Assembly (NCBI GenBank): GCA_016716675.1
Contig: JADJVG010000015.1
Coordinates: 8,468 to 72,467, forward strand
Source: Hyphomicrobium sp.
GTDB lineage: Bacteria > Pseudomonadota > Alphaproteobacteria > Rhizobiales > Hyphomicrobiaceae
Direction of reading: 5' to 3'
DNA: 64,000 nt
Each line of letters opens with the position of its first letter. The first letter of the stretch is position 1. The position numbers were made by a program, and so were the translations under genes. Positions 10,389 to 20,981 of the stretch are shown here, in pieces. The notes under the pieces are model-generated. The model did not search any database. It saw only the letters and a list, made by a program, of their open reading frames with translations, and was not told the origin of the DNA.

Positions 10389-11157
10389 ATGATGAAGAAA
10401 GTTCAAGTTTTGGCGGTTTCGGCCTTGGCTGCAGGTTTTGCCTTTGCAGGCCCGGCAGCCGCTGAAGAAGCTCGCGAGTTTACTTGGTCGGTAACCGGTA
10501 CCGGCACAAGCGACTATATCTTCCGTGGTTTCTCGCAGACGAACGAAAGTCCGGCTGCTCAGGCCTCGATCGACATCGGCTACGGTATTTTCTACGCTGG
10601 CATCTGGGGATCGAACATCGACCTCGATGGTGGTGGTTTGGTATTCGGCAGCGGCGAAGTTGACTTCTACGCTGGTATTAAGCCGGTTGTAGGCCCCGTC
10701 ACCTTCGACCTCGGTGTTCTGTACTACTACTACCCGGGTGCGGAAGACGGCGTGAACGGTGCGGAATCGGATTATGTCGAGTTCAAGCTCGGCGCCGCCA
10801 TCACGCCCTTCACCAACGCTTCGCTGAGTGGCGCATACTACTATACGCCGGACAATTTCCTTGAAACGGACGCGCAGCACACGATCGAAGGCACGTTGGG
10901 TTATACCCTGCCGGCGTTCGGCATTTTCACACCGACGGTCGGGCACGTCGGTTACGTGAAGGGTTTGACCAGGATCTTGGCACGTTGTACGCGTTGCGAC
11001 GATAATTACGTCTATTGGAACGCTGGCGTCGCATTGGCGGTCGAGAAGTTCACGTTCGACTTCCGTTATTGGGATACAATCTTGACGAACCGGCGCGACT
11101 ACCGAGATCCAACTGCGACGCGCGCTTCGTGTTCCTGCGTCACAAGTGGTTTTCTAG
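10389..11157 (+). CDS. TorF/TIGR02001-type outer membrane porin (3' frameshifts)
   Basis: A putative outer-membrane beta-barrel. The Met-Met-Lys-Lys start at 10389 leads a 26-residue signal peptide (cleavage after GPAAA). Alternating aromatic strands follow: FTWSVTGTGTSDYIFRGFSQ, the family's hallmark N-terminal strand, then YGIFYAGIWGSNID, FDLGVLYYYYPG and ASLSGAYYYTPDNF. Near 10965 the frame slips and returns (a family-like FDQDLGTLYAL is visible in the neighbouring frame) before DDNYVYWNAGVALAVEKF. Near 11088 it slips again: the neighbouring frame gives NLDEP and then CDARFVF, typical of the family's last strand. The intended stop is probably the TAG at 11155. An intrinsic terminator follows at 11185. 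Specificity is unknown. Confidence 0.8.
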
Positions 11158-11184
11158 CGCAAAAAGATGCCCGTCCGACCTACG

Positions 11185-11212
11185 AAACCGGGGCCCCCTG
11201 GCCCCGGTTTTT
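11185..11212 (+). terminator. Intrinsic terminator after the porin gene
   Basis: Perfect 11-base inverted repeat, AAACCGGGGCC / GGCCCCGGTTT, with a four-base loop, ending in a run of five T on the + strand. It lies about 30 bases after the presumed porin stop. Confidence 0.85.
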
Positions 11213-11415
11213 AAGTTGAGCAGGGAGCATCGTGCCATTGTAGGTGGAGCAGTTCGCGCCGGCGGTGATCCAACACCCATGTTGTCGGCCGTCTTTCGCA
11301 AGGCCCGTTGAAGTCGGTTTTCCCGCAGGGACGAACTGCGGTCAGATCGACTTGCGGGCTTCTGCTTGCCGCTGGAAAACCAAAGCGTGGCAAATTTCGC
11401 GGCTTCGAGTCTCCT

Positions 11416-12177
11416 ATGACCGCTATCGTCCTTTTGCTGGTCGGCCTAACGATTGCGTTGATCGCGCTGGCGCTGGTGCCTCGGTTGTCGGATCGGCGAA
11501 TCGTCTTTGGCGAAGAGCCGGACCAGCCGAAGCCGTTCGGCTATCGGATGTCTTGGCTCGCCGTGAAGACGGCTGATACGGCAGCGGTCATCGAGACGCT
11601 AGGCCTTGTTGATGCAACGTCAACCAATTGGAACTCAGGCATCGGCACCATCTATGATGACTCGTTGAGCGATATGTATGTGTTCGTTTCGCCGCCCGTG
11701 AAAGGCTGGACGCTGGTGGCGGGCGTGCCGCTGCCGCATCCGTTCGGTAAAGCCTTCGCCGACAAGTTGACGCCATTGCTGATGGGGCTGTCGCAACGCT
11801 TCCCGGAAGTTCAATATTTCGCGACCTTCCCAATCATCGATTTCTTCGGATGGGCGCGGCTGCATAAGGGCCGCGTCATCCGCGCGTTTATCATCGGCGA
11901 CGACGGGGTGATCTGGGATCGCGGACGCTTGACGCCGGAAGAGAAAACGCTCGGTCTGAAGCTTTACGACCTGCGCGGCATCAAGGGCCGCAAGGGGGAT
12001 GCGGGCGGCGCCATCGTGCTCTACCCGACAGAAGAGCAGGTGATTCGCCTCGCGGCCGGGTGGGGTCTCAATCCCTTGATGCTCGATAAGCTCACTCTAG
12101 AACCCGGCACCGGGTTCATCGCGCGTGCGCCCGCCGCTTGGCGTGCGGAGCGCATCAAACGGCCGCATAACATCTAG
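11416..12177 (+). CDS. Hypothetical membrane-anchored protein
   Basis: About 253 residues from the ATG at 11416 (MTAIVLLLVGLTIALIALAL). One N-terminal transmembrane helix is followed by a soluble domain with regular alpha/beta character (YRMSWLAVKTADTAAVIETLG, GKAFADKLTPLLMGLSQRFPEVQYFATF, GRVIRAFIIGDDGVIWDRGRLT). No family is assigned from sequence alone; the 'VAVKT...AVIETLGL' beginning resembles proteins of unknown function found in diverse bacteria. The frame is open upstream to 11308, but that extension is Arg/Lys-rich and not protein-like. The gene ends convergent with the next one, sharing four bases at the stops. Confidence 0.65.
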   Translation: MTAIVLLLVGLTIALIALALVPRLSDRRIVFGEEPDQPKPFGYRMSWLAVKTADTAAVIETLGLVDATSTNWNSGIGTIYDDSLSDMYVFVSPPVKGWTLVAGVPLPHPFGKAFADKLTPLLMGLSQRFPEVQYFATFPIIDFFGWARLHKGRVIRAFIIGDDGVIWDRGRLTPEEKTLGLKLYDLRGIKGRKGDAGGAIVLYPTEEQVIRLAAGWGLNPLMLDKLTLEPGTGFIARAPAAWRAERIKRPHNI

Positions 12178-12983
12178 AAAACGTGTTGGACTCGTCGTGA
12201 TCGCCCCGGCCGTTGCCTGTATTCGGCGCTCAACGTCAAATCGAAATCCGGCGGCACGGCGGTGTCGGATGAGGTGGCTGGGTTGCTTGGTGCGGTCTGG
12301 GCTTCAGCGCCCCAGGCCTGCGGCGCATGCAGGCGTTCGCGCGCATCGCTCAGCCGGTCGGCGCGCTGCCCGCGCCCGGCATCACGCATTTGGCTGCCAT
12401 CACGCGAACAGGGCTGTGCCAGGGTTCGCGAGGAACCGCGGTCAACGGCGAGGGCAACGCAGGCGGTTGCTCCAGCGCGCGGTTTGTCGGCCAGCGCGCC
12501 CGTCGTCAAAGGCACGCGAGCGCTTCCGGCAAGAGGCTGTTCGAGTGCCGGTGTGGTCGTCGCCACCGCAATCTTATAGTCGCGGTCGCCGGGTTGCAGG
12601 ACGGCCTCGGTGACGAATCCCCAGAACCCGACGGAATGCCAAGCGATCATGCCGGAGATGAAGCCCATCGACAGCCACACGGCGGACGAGGTGTCGAAGG
12701 ATTTGAGGAAGCCATCAAGCCTCGGTAGGCGATTCCGCAGATCAAATGTGGGCGCGGCCGGTCTTATTTCCAGGTCCGGCATTTCGATAGCCGACAAATC
12801 GTTGTGTGCGGTGCTAGGGGCAGATTGCTCGACGCCGCTGTTGAGGGCATCGGCGTCATGGTGACCTTGACGGTAGAGGCGATCGGTGTGGAGCGCCCGC
12901 GCGGCTGCCATCATCCCCGAAGCCGTTACGCCTGTAGTTTGGGGCATCGCGTGCCACAACTCGTCAAGGTCAATCGTCTGCAT
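12174..12983 (-). CDS. Hypothetical protein with one central membrane segment
   Basis: A 269-residue protein starting MQTIDLDELWHAMPQTTG. The N-terminal 110 residues are polar. A hydrophobic segment (SAVWLSMGFISGMIAWHSVGFWGFVTEAVL) follows at about 100-130, then an Ala/Pro/Arg-rich tail with two Cys. The layout suggests a tail exposed on one side of the inner membrane. No family is recognised. The tail composition (RADRLSDARERLHAPQAWG) is less convincing than the front half and could reflect a frameshift near 12480. It overlaps the stop of the convergent upstream gene by four bases. Confidence 0.55.
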   Translation of the reverse strand: MQTIDLDELWHAMPQTTGVTASGMMAAARALHTDRLYRQGHHDADALNSGVEQSAPSTAHNDLSAIEMPDLEIRPAAPTFDLRNRLPRLDGFLKSFDTSSAVWLSMGFISGMIAWHSVGFWGFVTEAVLQPGDRDYKIAVATTTPALEQPLAGSARVPLTTGALADKPRAGATACVALAVDRGSSRTLAQPCSRDGSQMRDAGRGQRADRLSDARERLHAPQAWGAEAQTAPSNPATSSDTAVPPDFDLTLSAEYRQRPGRSRRVQHVF

Positions 12984-13154
12984 CGCTCGCTCAACTAAGA
13001 ATCATAGATCTTGAGTTTGCGAACTTCGTCGCTCCGTGCAAGTCGGATTGGACGTATCACGGCCGTTGCCGCGAGTTGTCGACAACAGATGTGCTTGCTG
13101 TAGCGTGCAGCAGCTTCGAGAGAGACGGCGAGCAGGGAATCAGTCGCAGCGAAC

Positions 13155-13973
13155 TCAATCGCTGCCTAGACTCTCGATCACGTGCGGGCGGGGAATGGGC
13201 CGCTTGTTGTCGTCTCCGCTTGGCGGCGACTTGGTGCCCGCGCCGGATTCCTCTTCACGCGCCGTCGAGCGAGTCGGCGGGATAAACATACGATTGGCCG
13301 AGCACAGCTTGCGCTGATCTTCGTTCGCGCCACAGCTGCGCAACTGGCCGTCCTTGGAAAAACAAATGCGAATTTCGCGCAGCCGGTTGCCCGCGCCGCC
13401 GCAGGCCACCGCCATCATGTCGGGCGTGATTTTCGGATTGGCGCCGAAAATCCTTGATCATATCCTCGGGCGAGACGAACTGCATTTCGAAGGGGTTCAT
13501 GTAGCGCTGAGGAATGCGGATCGATCTGAAAATCTGGCGCGCAGGCCGAGATACGCGTCGGGCTGCAGGCCCGAGCACGTCCCGTGCTTGCGGTATTCAT
13601 GAATGACAAGGCCGGGGCTCGGCATGATGTCCAGCATCCGGTCGATCGAGGCCTGCGGCACGAACGGCTTGCGCCGCGCCAAGCAATTCTCCGGATACCC
13701 CTTCTCATATTGCGGCCACAGCCCGTGAAGAACGAACGCGAATCGCCGTCCGTCGTTGCGGTCGCACTGCATGCCGTCGCGATCGCCGGCACCCGCGCAA
13801 TAGGTCGGGCTCCACGACAGGACGAGCGCGTAATAGTCGAACTGGCCGGCCGTGTTGCGCGGACTTTGCGCTTTGAAATATTCGCTTGGCCATAGGCCGC
13901 GCTGCTCAGCTCCTGCCGTTGCGGCAGCCGCAAGGGTGAGAGCGGCGGCAATCAAGATGCGTTTCAGCGTCAC
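13155..13973 (-). CDS. Ribonuclease T2 family protein (frameshifted)
   Basis: A secreted or periplasmic T2-type RNase that cleaves RNA through a 2',3'-cyclic phosphate. The ATG at 13973 gives a signal peptide (cleavage near AAATAGAEQ). Both catalytic signatures are present: FVLHGLWPQYEKGYP (CAS I) and HEYRKHGTC (CAS II, with Tyr instead of the commoner Trp). The frame slips near 13510 into RSIRIPQRYMNPFEMQFVSPEDMI and again near 13420-13445 into KITPDMMAVACGGAGNRLREIRICF, whose paired Cys fit the conserved C-terminal disulphide. All segments align in order, so one gene with two one-base errors is the simplest reading. The extreme C-terminus is uncertain. Confidence 0.82.
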
Positions 13974-14078
13974 GTCGGGCCTCGTCCAGTCAGATCGGCC
14001 AAAGGGCGCCGCGGCGCCTTATCCGGCGCGCGACCATAATCGCCGATTGCGGCGGTGCAAAGCGCTTTCCCCGGCGAA

Positions 14079-15503
14079 TCACGATTTCGCCGAGGCACCC
14101 ATTTCGGCGAAGGCTGCCAGGATCCGGACCCAGCTGCGCGCGCCCTTCTCGAAGCTCTTCAGATTGTATTTTTCGTTGGGCGAGTGGATGCGGTCGTCCT
14201 CGACGCCGAAGCCGACCAGCAGGCTGTCCATGCCAAGAGCGTCGCGGAACGAGGAGACGATGGGGATGGAGGCGCCACAGCCCATCAGCACGGTTGGCCG
14301 GCCCCATTCCTGTTCCAGCGCCTTGGCTGCGGCACTCATGGCTTTTCCGTCGGTATCGAACATGATGGCGCCGGAGCCGCGGCTTCCCAGCCACTTGGCC
14401 GTGCAATCGGCCGGCAGGATGGACGCGACGTGGTTGCGCAGTGCCGTCATGACGTGATCGGGGTCCTGCCCCGGCACCAGGCGGCAGGTGATCTTGACCG
14501 ACGCTTCGGCCGGAATGACGGTCTTGGAGCCGATTCCCTGATAGCCGCCGGTGACGCCGTTGAATTCGAGTGTTGGCCTTGACCACAACTGCTCGATGAG
14601 GCTGCGATCCTTTTCGCCCGCCGCCGTCTTGAGGCCGACTTCGCCCAGAAATGCTTCAGCCCTCAGCCCCAACGATTGCCACTGTTTCAATTGGGCAGGC
14701 GTGGGGTCTTTCACGCCGTCATAAAAGCCCGGCACGGTAATCCGGCCGTTGTCGTCATGCAGAGCCGCCATGACGTGGGCGAGCGCGCGGATCGGGTTGG
14801 TGGCCGGGCCGCCATACATGCCGGAATGGAGATCTCGCGTGGGACCGGAAATCACCAGTTCGTCGCCGGCAAGTCCGCGCAGCATGGTGGTGATCGCGGG
14901 CGTATCCTTGTCCCACTGGCCGGTATCGCAGACGAGTGCCAGATCGGCCTTTGATCTCGTGGCCGTGCTTGTCGAGAAACTCCGGCAGCGAGGGCGAGCC
15001 GCATTCTTCCTCGCCTTCGATCAAAACCGAGACGGCAATGGGGAGGTCGCCGGCCACCGCTTTCCAGGCGCGCGCGGCCTCGAAAAAGGTCATGAGCTGA
15101 CCCCTTGTTGTCCTCCGCCCCGCGGGCGACGATCACCTTGCCGTTGGTGGGATCATCGGCGATGCGCGGCTCAAACGGCGGCGTGGTCCATAGCTCAAGC
15201 GGATCGGCGGGCTGTACGTCATAATGACCGTAAAAGAGCACGTGAGGCACACCGTCCGGCCGGTTTGCGCGGTCGTGGGCGACGACCATCGGATGACCGC
15301 TTGTGGCGACAACTTTAGCCTCGGCAAAGCCGATATCCCTTAAGGTTGCCGCACACCACTCGGCCGCCCGCTGGCACTGCGCCTTATAGGCCGGGTCGGC
15401 CGAGATGCTTTCGATGCGCAAAAGCTCAAACAGGCGGTTCAGGCCGGCTTCCTGTGACGACCTGGAGCGCCTTCATCACCGCATCGAGTTTGGACAAAGA
15501 CAT
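14079..15503 (-). CDS. M20 family metallopeptidase (frameshifted)
   Basis: A cytoplasmic dizinc dipeptidase/deacylase of the M20/M28-like fold. From the ATG at 15503 (MSLSKLDAVMKAL) the frame slips near 15455, then reads LRIESISADPAYK, the metal-binding LFYGHYDVQPADPLELW and GAEDNKGS, slips near 15100, reads the catalytic/metal region IEGEEECGSPSLPEFL, slips near 14950, and continues through GPTRDLHSGMYGGPATNPI (the dimerisation-domain His) to the final HSPNEKYNLKSFEKG. The overall order and length (about 474 codons) fit CNDP-like M20 dipeptidases. Substrate specificity cannot be told. It ends about 105 bases upstream of the RNase T2 start and is divergent from ppdK. Confidence 0.85.
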
Positions 15504-15597
15504 GGGATGGCTGCGTCCTCTCTTCAACTACCGCAGGCGACTGCTATGGCACTGACGTGGTGCCGGTTTCTGATTGATTTGCCGGTCCGGAGGTGTG

Positions 15598-18301
15598 ATG
15601 GCACAGCCAGGGTCCAACGGCAAAAAGAAATGGCTTTACGGCTTCTCCCCCGGCCATGCCGAGGGCAGCGCCGCCATGACCGAACTGCTCGGCGGCAAGG
15701 GTGCCAACCTCGCTGAAATGGCGCGCCTCGGCCTGCCGGTGCCGCCGGGCTTCACGATCACCACCGAAGTCTGCTCGGCCTATTTCGCGGCCGGGGAAAA
15801 TCTGCCTGACGCCTTGCGGGGCGAAGTCAACACGGCGCTGGAACGGATCGGCGCCACGGTCGGCGCCAAGTTCGGTGACGAAAAGATGCCGCTGCTGGTC
15901 TCCGTCCGCTCCGGCTCGCGCGCCTCGATGCCGGGCATGATGGATACGATTTTGAACCTCGGCCTCAACGACAAGACGGTCGAAGGACTGGCTGCGATCA
16001 CCGGCGACCAGCGCTTCGCCTTCGACAGCTATCGCCGCTTCATCCAGATGTATGGCGACGTCGTGCTTGGCGTCGATAATGGCGTGTTCGAAGACATCCT
16101 CGAGAATTTCAAGAACTTGAACGGATTATTCCGCCGATACCGATCTCGATGCCGACGCCTGGAAAGACATCATTGCCGATTACAACGCCGCCATCGAGCG
16201 TGAGACGGGCGCACCTTTCCCGCAGGACACCGGCGATCAGTTGTGGGGCGCCATCGCCGCCGTGTTCAGTTCGTGGAAGAACCCGCGCGCGCTCTCCTAT
16301 CGCAGTTTGCACGACATTCCGGAGGATTGGGGCACAGCCGTCACCGTCCAGGTCATGGTGTTCGGCAACCTCGGTGAACAGTCGGCAACGGGCGTCGCCT
16401 TCACCCGCAATCCCTCGACCGGGGAGAACCAGCTCTTCGGTGAATTTCTGCCCAACGCGCAGGGCGAAGACGTCGTCGCGGGCATTCGAACGCCGCAGCC
16501 GTTGACCGCGCGTGGCGCGGCGGAGAGCGGACAAACCTCGCTCGACGTTTTGATGCCCGACGCCTTCGCCGAACTGTCGCGCATCTTCGGCCGCCTGGAG
16601 CGGCATTATCGCGATATGCAGGACGTCGAGTTCACCATCCAGCTCGGCAAATTGTGGCTGCTGCAAACGCGCTCCGGCAAGCGAACCACCGAAGCGGCCT
16701 TGAAGATATCGGTCGATATGGCGGCTGAAGGGCTGATTACGCGCGACGAAGCTGTTTTGCGCGTTGATCCGTCAGCGCTCGATCAACTTCTGCATCCGAC
16801 CATCGATAGTGCAGCGGAAAACGATCTCATCGCCAAAGGGCTGCCGGCCTCGCCAGGTGCGGCGTCGGGTGAAATCGTGTTTCACGCCGAAATGGCCGAG
16901 GCACTGCGTGCCAAGGGCCGCGACGTCATCCTGGTCAGGGCCGAGACCAGCCCGGAAGATGTGCACGGCATGCATGCCGCCGCCGGCGTCTTGACTGCGC
17001 GCGGCGGGATGACGAGCCACGCCGCCGTCGTCGCCCGCGGCATGGGCCGGCCATGCGTTTCGGGCGCGGGCACGCTCAAGATTGATGCGAATGCTGGCAC
17101 GATGCGGGCCGGCGCCCGCACATTCCGCGCCGGCGACATCATCACGATCGATGGTGGCAATGGTCGCGTCTATGCCGGCAAGGCCAAAATGCGGGCGCCG
17201 GAACTTTCCGGCACGTTCGCCACCATCATGGGTTGGGCGGACGAAGCACGGCGCATGCGCGTGCGCACCAACGCCGATACGCCGCGCGATGCGCGCCAGG
17301 CGCGAATGTTCGGCGCTGAAGGTATTGGCCTGTGTCGCACCGAACATATGTTCTTCGAGGAGCGGCGCATTCTGGCGGTGCGCGAAATGATCTGCGCCGA
17401 AGACGAAGAAGGCCGTCGTCAGTCGCTTGATAAGTTGCTGCCGATGCAGCGCGCAGACTTCGAAGAGCTGTTCGAGATCATGGCCGGATTGCCGGTCACT
17501 ATCCGTTTGCTCGATCCGCCGCTGCATGAATTCCTGCCGCACGAGGATCGCGAGGCCGCTCAGGTCGCGGCTGCTCTCGGCACCGATCTGGTGCACTTGA
17601 AAACGCGCATCGACGAACTCGAAGAGTTCAATCCCATGCTCGGGTTCCGCGGTTGCCGGCTCGGCATCCGCTTTCCCGAGATCACGCAGATGCAGGCGCG
17701 CGCGATCTTCGAAGGCGCCGTCGCCGCCGCGCGCAAGACCGGCCGCGCCGTGCATCCCGAGATCATGATCCCGTTTGTCGCCTTCCGCCTCGAGTTCGAT
17801 ATTCTGCGCAAGGCCATCGACGAGGTGGCGAAATCCGTCGAGGAAGAGAGCGGCGTAAAGCTGGCCTATCTGGTCTGCACGATGATCGAACTGCCGCGGG
17901 CGGCGCTGAAGGCGGGGGAGATCGCGAACGGCGAACAGGGGGCCGATTTCTTCTCGTTCGGCACCAACGATCTGACGCAGACCGCGCTCGGCCTGTCGCG
18001 CGATGATGCGGCGCCGATCCTGTCGAACTATATGGAACGGCAGATCCTGGCGGTCGATCCGTTTGTGTCGATCGACGCTTCAGGGGTCGGTGAACTCGTG
18101 CAAATCGGGTCGGATCGCGGGCGCGCCGCCAAACCCGGGCTCAAGATCGGCATTTGCGGAGAGCACGGCGGCGACCCGCGCTCGATCGCGTTTTTCGAAA
18201 AAGCCGGTCTCGACTACGTGTCGTGCTCGCCGTTTCGAGTGCCAATCGCCCGCCTCGCGGCGGCCCAGGCAGCTATCGTGGCACGCAAGCGTGTGAGCTG
18301 A
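15598..18301 (+). CDS. ppdK: Pyruvate, phosphate dikinase (one frameshift)
   Basis: PPDK interconverts pyruvate, ATP and phosphate with PEP, AMP and pyrophosphate, and in alphaproteobacteria usually serves anaplerosis or gluconeogenesis. The start is the ATG at 15598 after GGAGGTGTG. The N-terminal nucleotide-binding domain is clear (ELLGGKGANLAEMARLGLPV, VSVRSGSRASMPGMMDTILN). The swivelling phosphohistidine domain has GGMTSHAAVVARGMGRPCV, and the C-terminal PEP/pyruvate barrel has FSFGTNDLTQTALG and GICGEHGGDPRS. The frame breaks near 16123: an extra G in AACGGATTATTCC; removing it gives the family-like LNDYSADTDLDADAW. The total span is exactly one base more than 901 codons. The protein would be about 900 residues, normal for the family. 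Confidence 0.95.
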
Positions 18302-18332
18302 TTGAAACGGTTTTCTGGTTGTGGCGGTGGGA

Positions 18333-18545
18333 TCAATCGTGCCGGTCGGCGTCGTCGAGCCGCGGCTGCCGCGGACGCGGCCCCTCTTTGCGCGGCATCA
18401 GCATCAGCCAGATGACGAGCGGCGGGAAAATGAAGCACCAGGCGACCCAATGCGAGTAGTCGCGGTTCTTGTACCCTGCGAAGACGGCTGCGAGCGCGGC
18501 AGCGGCCAGTGCCGCAACTCCCCAGATCACGATTCCTTGCATCAT
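18333..18545 (-). CDS. Small two-helix membrane protein, hypothetical
   Basis: Seventy residues with two hydrophobic helices (GIVIWGVAALAAAALAAVFAG and WVAWCFIFPPLVIWLML) joined by a short charged loop NRDYSHW, and a charged tail PRKEGPRPRQPRLDDAD. The pattern of small two-helix inner-membrane proteins is clear, but no function can be assigned. It sits between convergent ppdK and the nadC end. Confidence 0.55.
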   Translation of the reverse strand: MMQGIVIWGVAALAAAALAAVFAGYKNRDYSHWVAWCFIFPPLVIWLMLMPRKEGPRPRQPRLDDADRHD

Positions 18546-18644
18546 AGTGCATTTCTCTTGGCGCTCTTAGCGCGATGTCCGCTAGCGTATGCCGGAGCCA
18601 TCAGGTGGCGGAATGTGTGTTTGACGCGGAAACTGTGGCCACCA

Positions 18645-19541
18645 TTAAAGCTGGCGCTTGCCACGGGTTTTGAGGGGCGAAAAATCAAGACCGATATCGA
18701 GCACGGGCGCGGAGTGTGTCAAGGCGCCGACGCTGATCATATCGACGCCTGTCGCGGCAATCGCCGCAACAGTGTCCAGATTTACCCCGCCGGACGCTTC
18801 CGTCAGGCACCGGCCGGCGACCTGTTTCACCGCCTTTTTCAGCAACTCGGGGCTCATATTGTCGAGCAGCACGGCATCCACCTTGTGACGCAGGACCTCG
18901 TCGAGCTGGTCCAGCGTGTCGACTTCGACCTCGATCTTGACCATGTGGCCGGCGGCGGCCCGCGCCCTCTCCACTGCGGCGGCGACGCCGCCCGCGGCGA
19001 CGATATGATTGTCCTTGATGAGCACGGCGTCAAACAATCCGGTGCGGTGATTGTGGCCACCGCCGCATCGCACGGCATACTTCTCGAATGCTCTCAAGCC
19101 CGGCGCCGTCTTGCGCGTGTCGACAATGCGTGCGCGCGTGCCAGCGACCGCATCGGCGTAACGCCGCGTCAGGCTGGCGATGCCCGACATCCGGCCCATG
19201 AAGTTCAAGGCCACGCGTTCCGCCGTCAAAAGCGCCCGCGCATTGCCTTTGACGCGAGCGATGACATCGCCAGGCTGACACGCGCCCCATCGCCGCTCTG
19301 CGGTGACGCTCGTGCCGGCATCAACGATCTGAAACGCCGCCTTGGCGACGTCGAAGCCCGAGACGACGCCGGCTTTGCGCGCGGCGATCACCGCTTCGGC
19401 AACCGTGCCGGGCGGTACGGTCGCCGCGGTGGTGATGTCGCCTGCAAGACCCAGGTCTTCGGCCAGCGCCGCGCGCACGGCGGCGTCGATCAGCGGTTGC
19501 GGAAGCGGGGCAAGGACGGCTTGAATTCCAGATGTCTTCAC
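18645..19541 (-). CDS. nadC: Nicotinate-nucleotide pyrophosphorylase (quinolinate phosphoribosyltransferase)
   Basis: Third step of de novo NAD synthesis: quinolinate plus PRPP gives nicotinate mononucleotide, CO2 and pyrophosphate, in the cytoplasm. The 298-residue protein is full length. Visible family motifs are ALNFMGRMSGIASLTRRYAD, VDTRKTAPGLRAFEKYAVRCGGGHNHRTGLFDAVLIKDNH (start of active site and PRPP pocket), KIEVEVDTLDQL and EASGGVNLDTVAAIAATGVD. The start is a GTG at 19541. That codon overlaps a TGA ending a frame that resembles the lost C-terminus of NadB, so translational coupling with nadB is likely. It is the last gene of nadA-nadB-nadC. Confidence 0.96.
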   Translation of the reverse strand: MKTSGIQAVLAPLPQPLIDAAVRAALAEDLGLAGDITTAATVPPGTVAEAVIAARKAGVVSGFDVAKAAFQIVDAGTSVTAERRWGACQPGDVIARVKGNARALLTAERVALNFMGRMSGIASLTRRYADAVAGTRARIVDTRKTAPGLRAFEKYAVRCGGGHNHRTGLFDAVLIKDNHIVAAGGVAAAVERARAAAGHMVKIEVEVDTLDQLDEVLRHKVDAVLLDNMSPELLKKAVKQVAGRCLTEASGGVNLDTVAAIAATGVDMISVGALTHSAPVLDIGLDFSPLKTRGKRQL

Positions 19542-20931
19542 GCCGGCACTTCCGTTGCGATTGCGGTCAAGGGGCGAGGCCGGCGCGGCGAGTCAGCGGC
19601 ATTTAATGGCGCGAATGGCCGGGTCGGTCGGCCGGGGACCGGAAACGAGACGGGGCACGACGAAGTTGCCGGGCCGGTTCTTCGGCAACACGCGTTTGAT
19701 GTCGGCTGCCGTGCGGGCGCCAAACACCACGGCTTCGAGCAGGGAGTTGGAGGCGAGCCTGTTGGCACCGTGCAGACCGGTCGATGCAACTTCGCCGACC
19801 GCCCACAGACCTTCGACGTTGGTGCGCCCGCGCGCATCGGTGGCGATGCCGCCCATGTGGTAATGCTCGGCGGGCGCGACCGGGATCAGCTCGGTGACGG
19901 GATCGATGCCGGCGCGCTGGCAGTGATCGTAAACCGTCGGGAATGCGGTCGGGAAGCGTGCGCCGATCGCCTCGCGGCAATCGAGGAAACGCGCCGCGCC
20001 CGGCCTTGATCTCGGCAAACACGCCGCGGGCCACCACATCGCGCGGCGCCAGCTCTCCGCGCGGATCGATGGCCAGCATGAAGCGCTCACCCTTGGCGTT
20101 GAGAAGGGTCGCGCCTTCGCCCCGCAGCGCCTCGGTTGCGAGCGGTGCGGGATCGAGATGCGCGTCAATCGCGGTCGGGTGGAACTGCACGAATTCGGCG
20201 TCGGCAATCACCGCGCCGGCGCGGGCGGCCATGGCGATGGCTTCGCCGCGGGCGTACCCCGGGTTGGTGGTGACGGCAAAGAGCGCGCCGACGCCGCCCG
20301 TCGCCAGCACAACGGCACAGGCCGGCACGAATTCGTAGGTTCCTTCGCCGGGGCCTGAGTGGCGGATGAGACGCACGCCTTCGACCCGGCCAGCCTCGGC
20401 AATGAGATCGTCGGCAGCGTAGCCTTCGAGCACGCGGATGGTCGGGCAGGCCCGTACCGAGGCGATCAGCGCCTGCATGATGGCGGCACCTGCCCGGTCG
20501 CCGGAGACGCGCACGACGCGCTTTTCCGAATGCGCCGCTTCCTTCGACAGCACGTAGTGGCCTTCCAGATCGCGGTCGAAGGGCACGCCGTATTTCAGCA
20601 AGTCGCGAATGCTGTCGGGACCTTCGTCGGCGACGAGGTGGGCGATCTTTTCGTCGACCGTGCCTGCGCCCGCCGCGATGGTATCTTCTGCGTGTTTGGC
20701 GGTGCTATCGCCCTCACCGACGGCAGCGGCAATGCCGCCCTGCGCCCACATGCTGGACGCGCCTTCGCCGAGCGGTGCGGCTGCAATCACCGTGACGGGC
20801 AGCGGCGCGAGCTTCAACGCTGTGTAGAGGCCCGCAAGCCCGGCGCCGATGATGACGACATCCCCCGGCCGCGGGTTGGCGGCAGCGGGCTTGAAGGCGG
20901 TCTTGGTCCGGCGGGGCGTCTTGGCAACCAT
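19538..20931 (-). CDS. nadB: L-aspartate oxidase (frameshift, C-terminal helical domain missing)
   Basis: NadB oxidises L-aspartate to iminoaspartate with FAD; NadA then condenses it with dihydroxyacetone phosphate. The FAD-binding dinucleotide fold (VVIIGAGLAGLYTALKLA), SSMWAQGGIAAAV, the substrate loop (AEFVQFHPTAI, EALRGEGATLLN, ELAPRDVVARGVF) and HYHMGGIATDARGRTNVEGLWAVGE are all present. The frame breaks near 19995, where an extra C in TTTCCTCGAT displaces AFLDCREAIG. After DPAIRAI the normal C-terminal three-helix domain of roughly 80-90 residues is absent and a stop occurs at 19593. A neighbouring frame ends in PRRPRPLTAIATEVPA with a TGA at 19538 overlapping the nadC start, which looks like the true tail. 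The domain was probably lost by an internal deletion, real or from assembly. Confidence 0.88.
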
Positions 20932-20981
20932 GGCGATTTAGCCTTTCACAACACGAGCGCAGGGGGGCGTGCGTTCCGTCG

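Noticed and set aside
18321..20009. Long open frame (562 codons) on the + strand across nadC and nadB
   Set aside because: Antisense to conserved NadC and NadB; Arg/Gly/His-rich with no domain. High GC keeps the opposite strand open.
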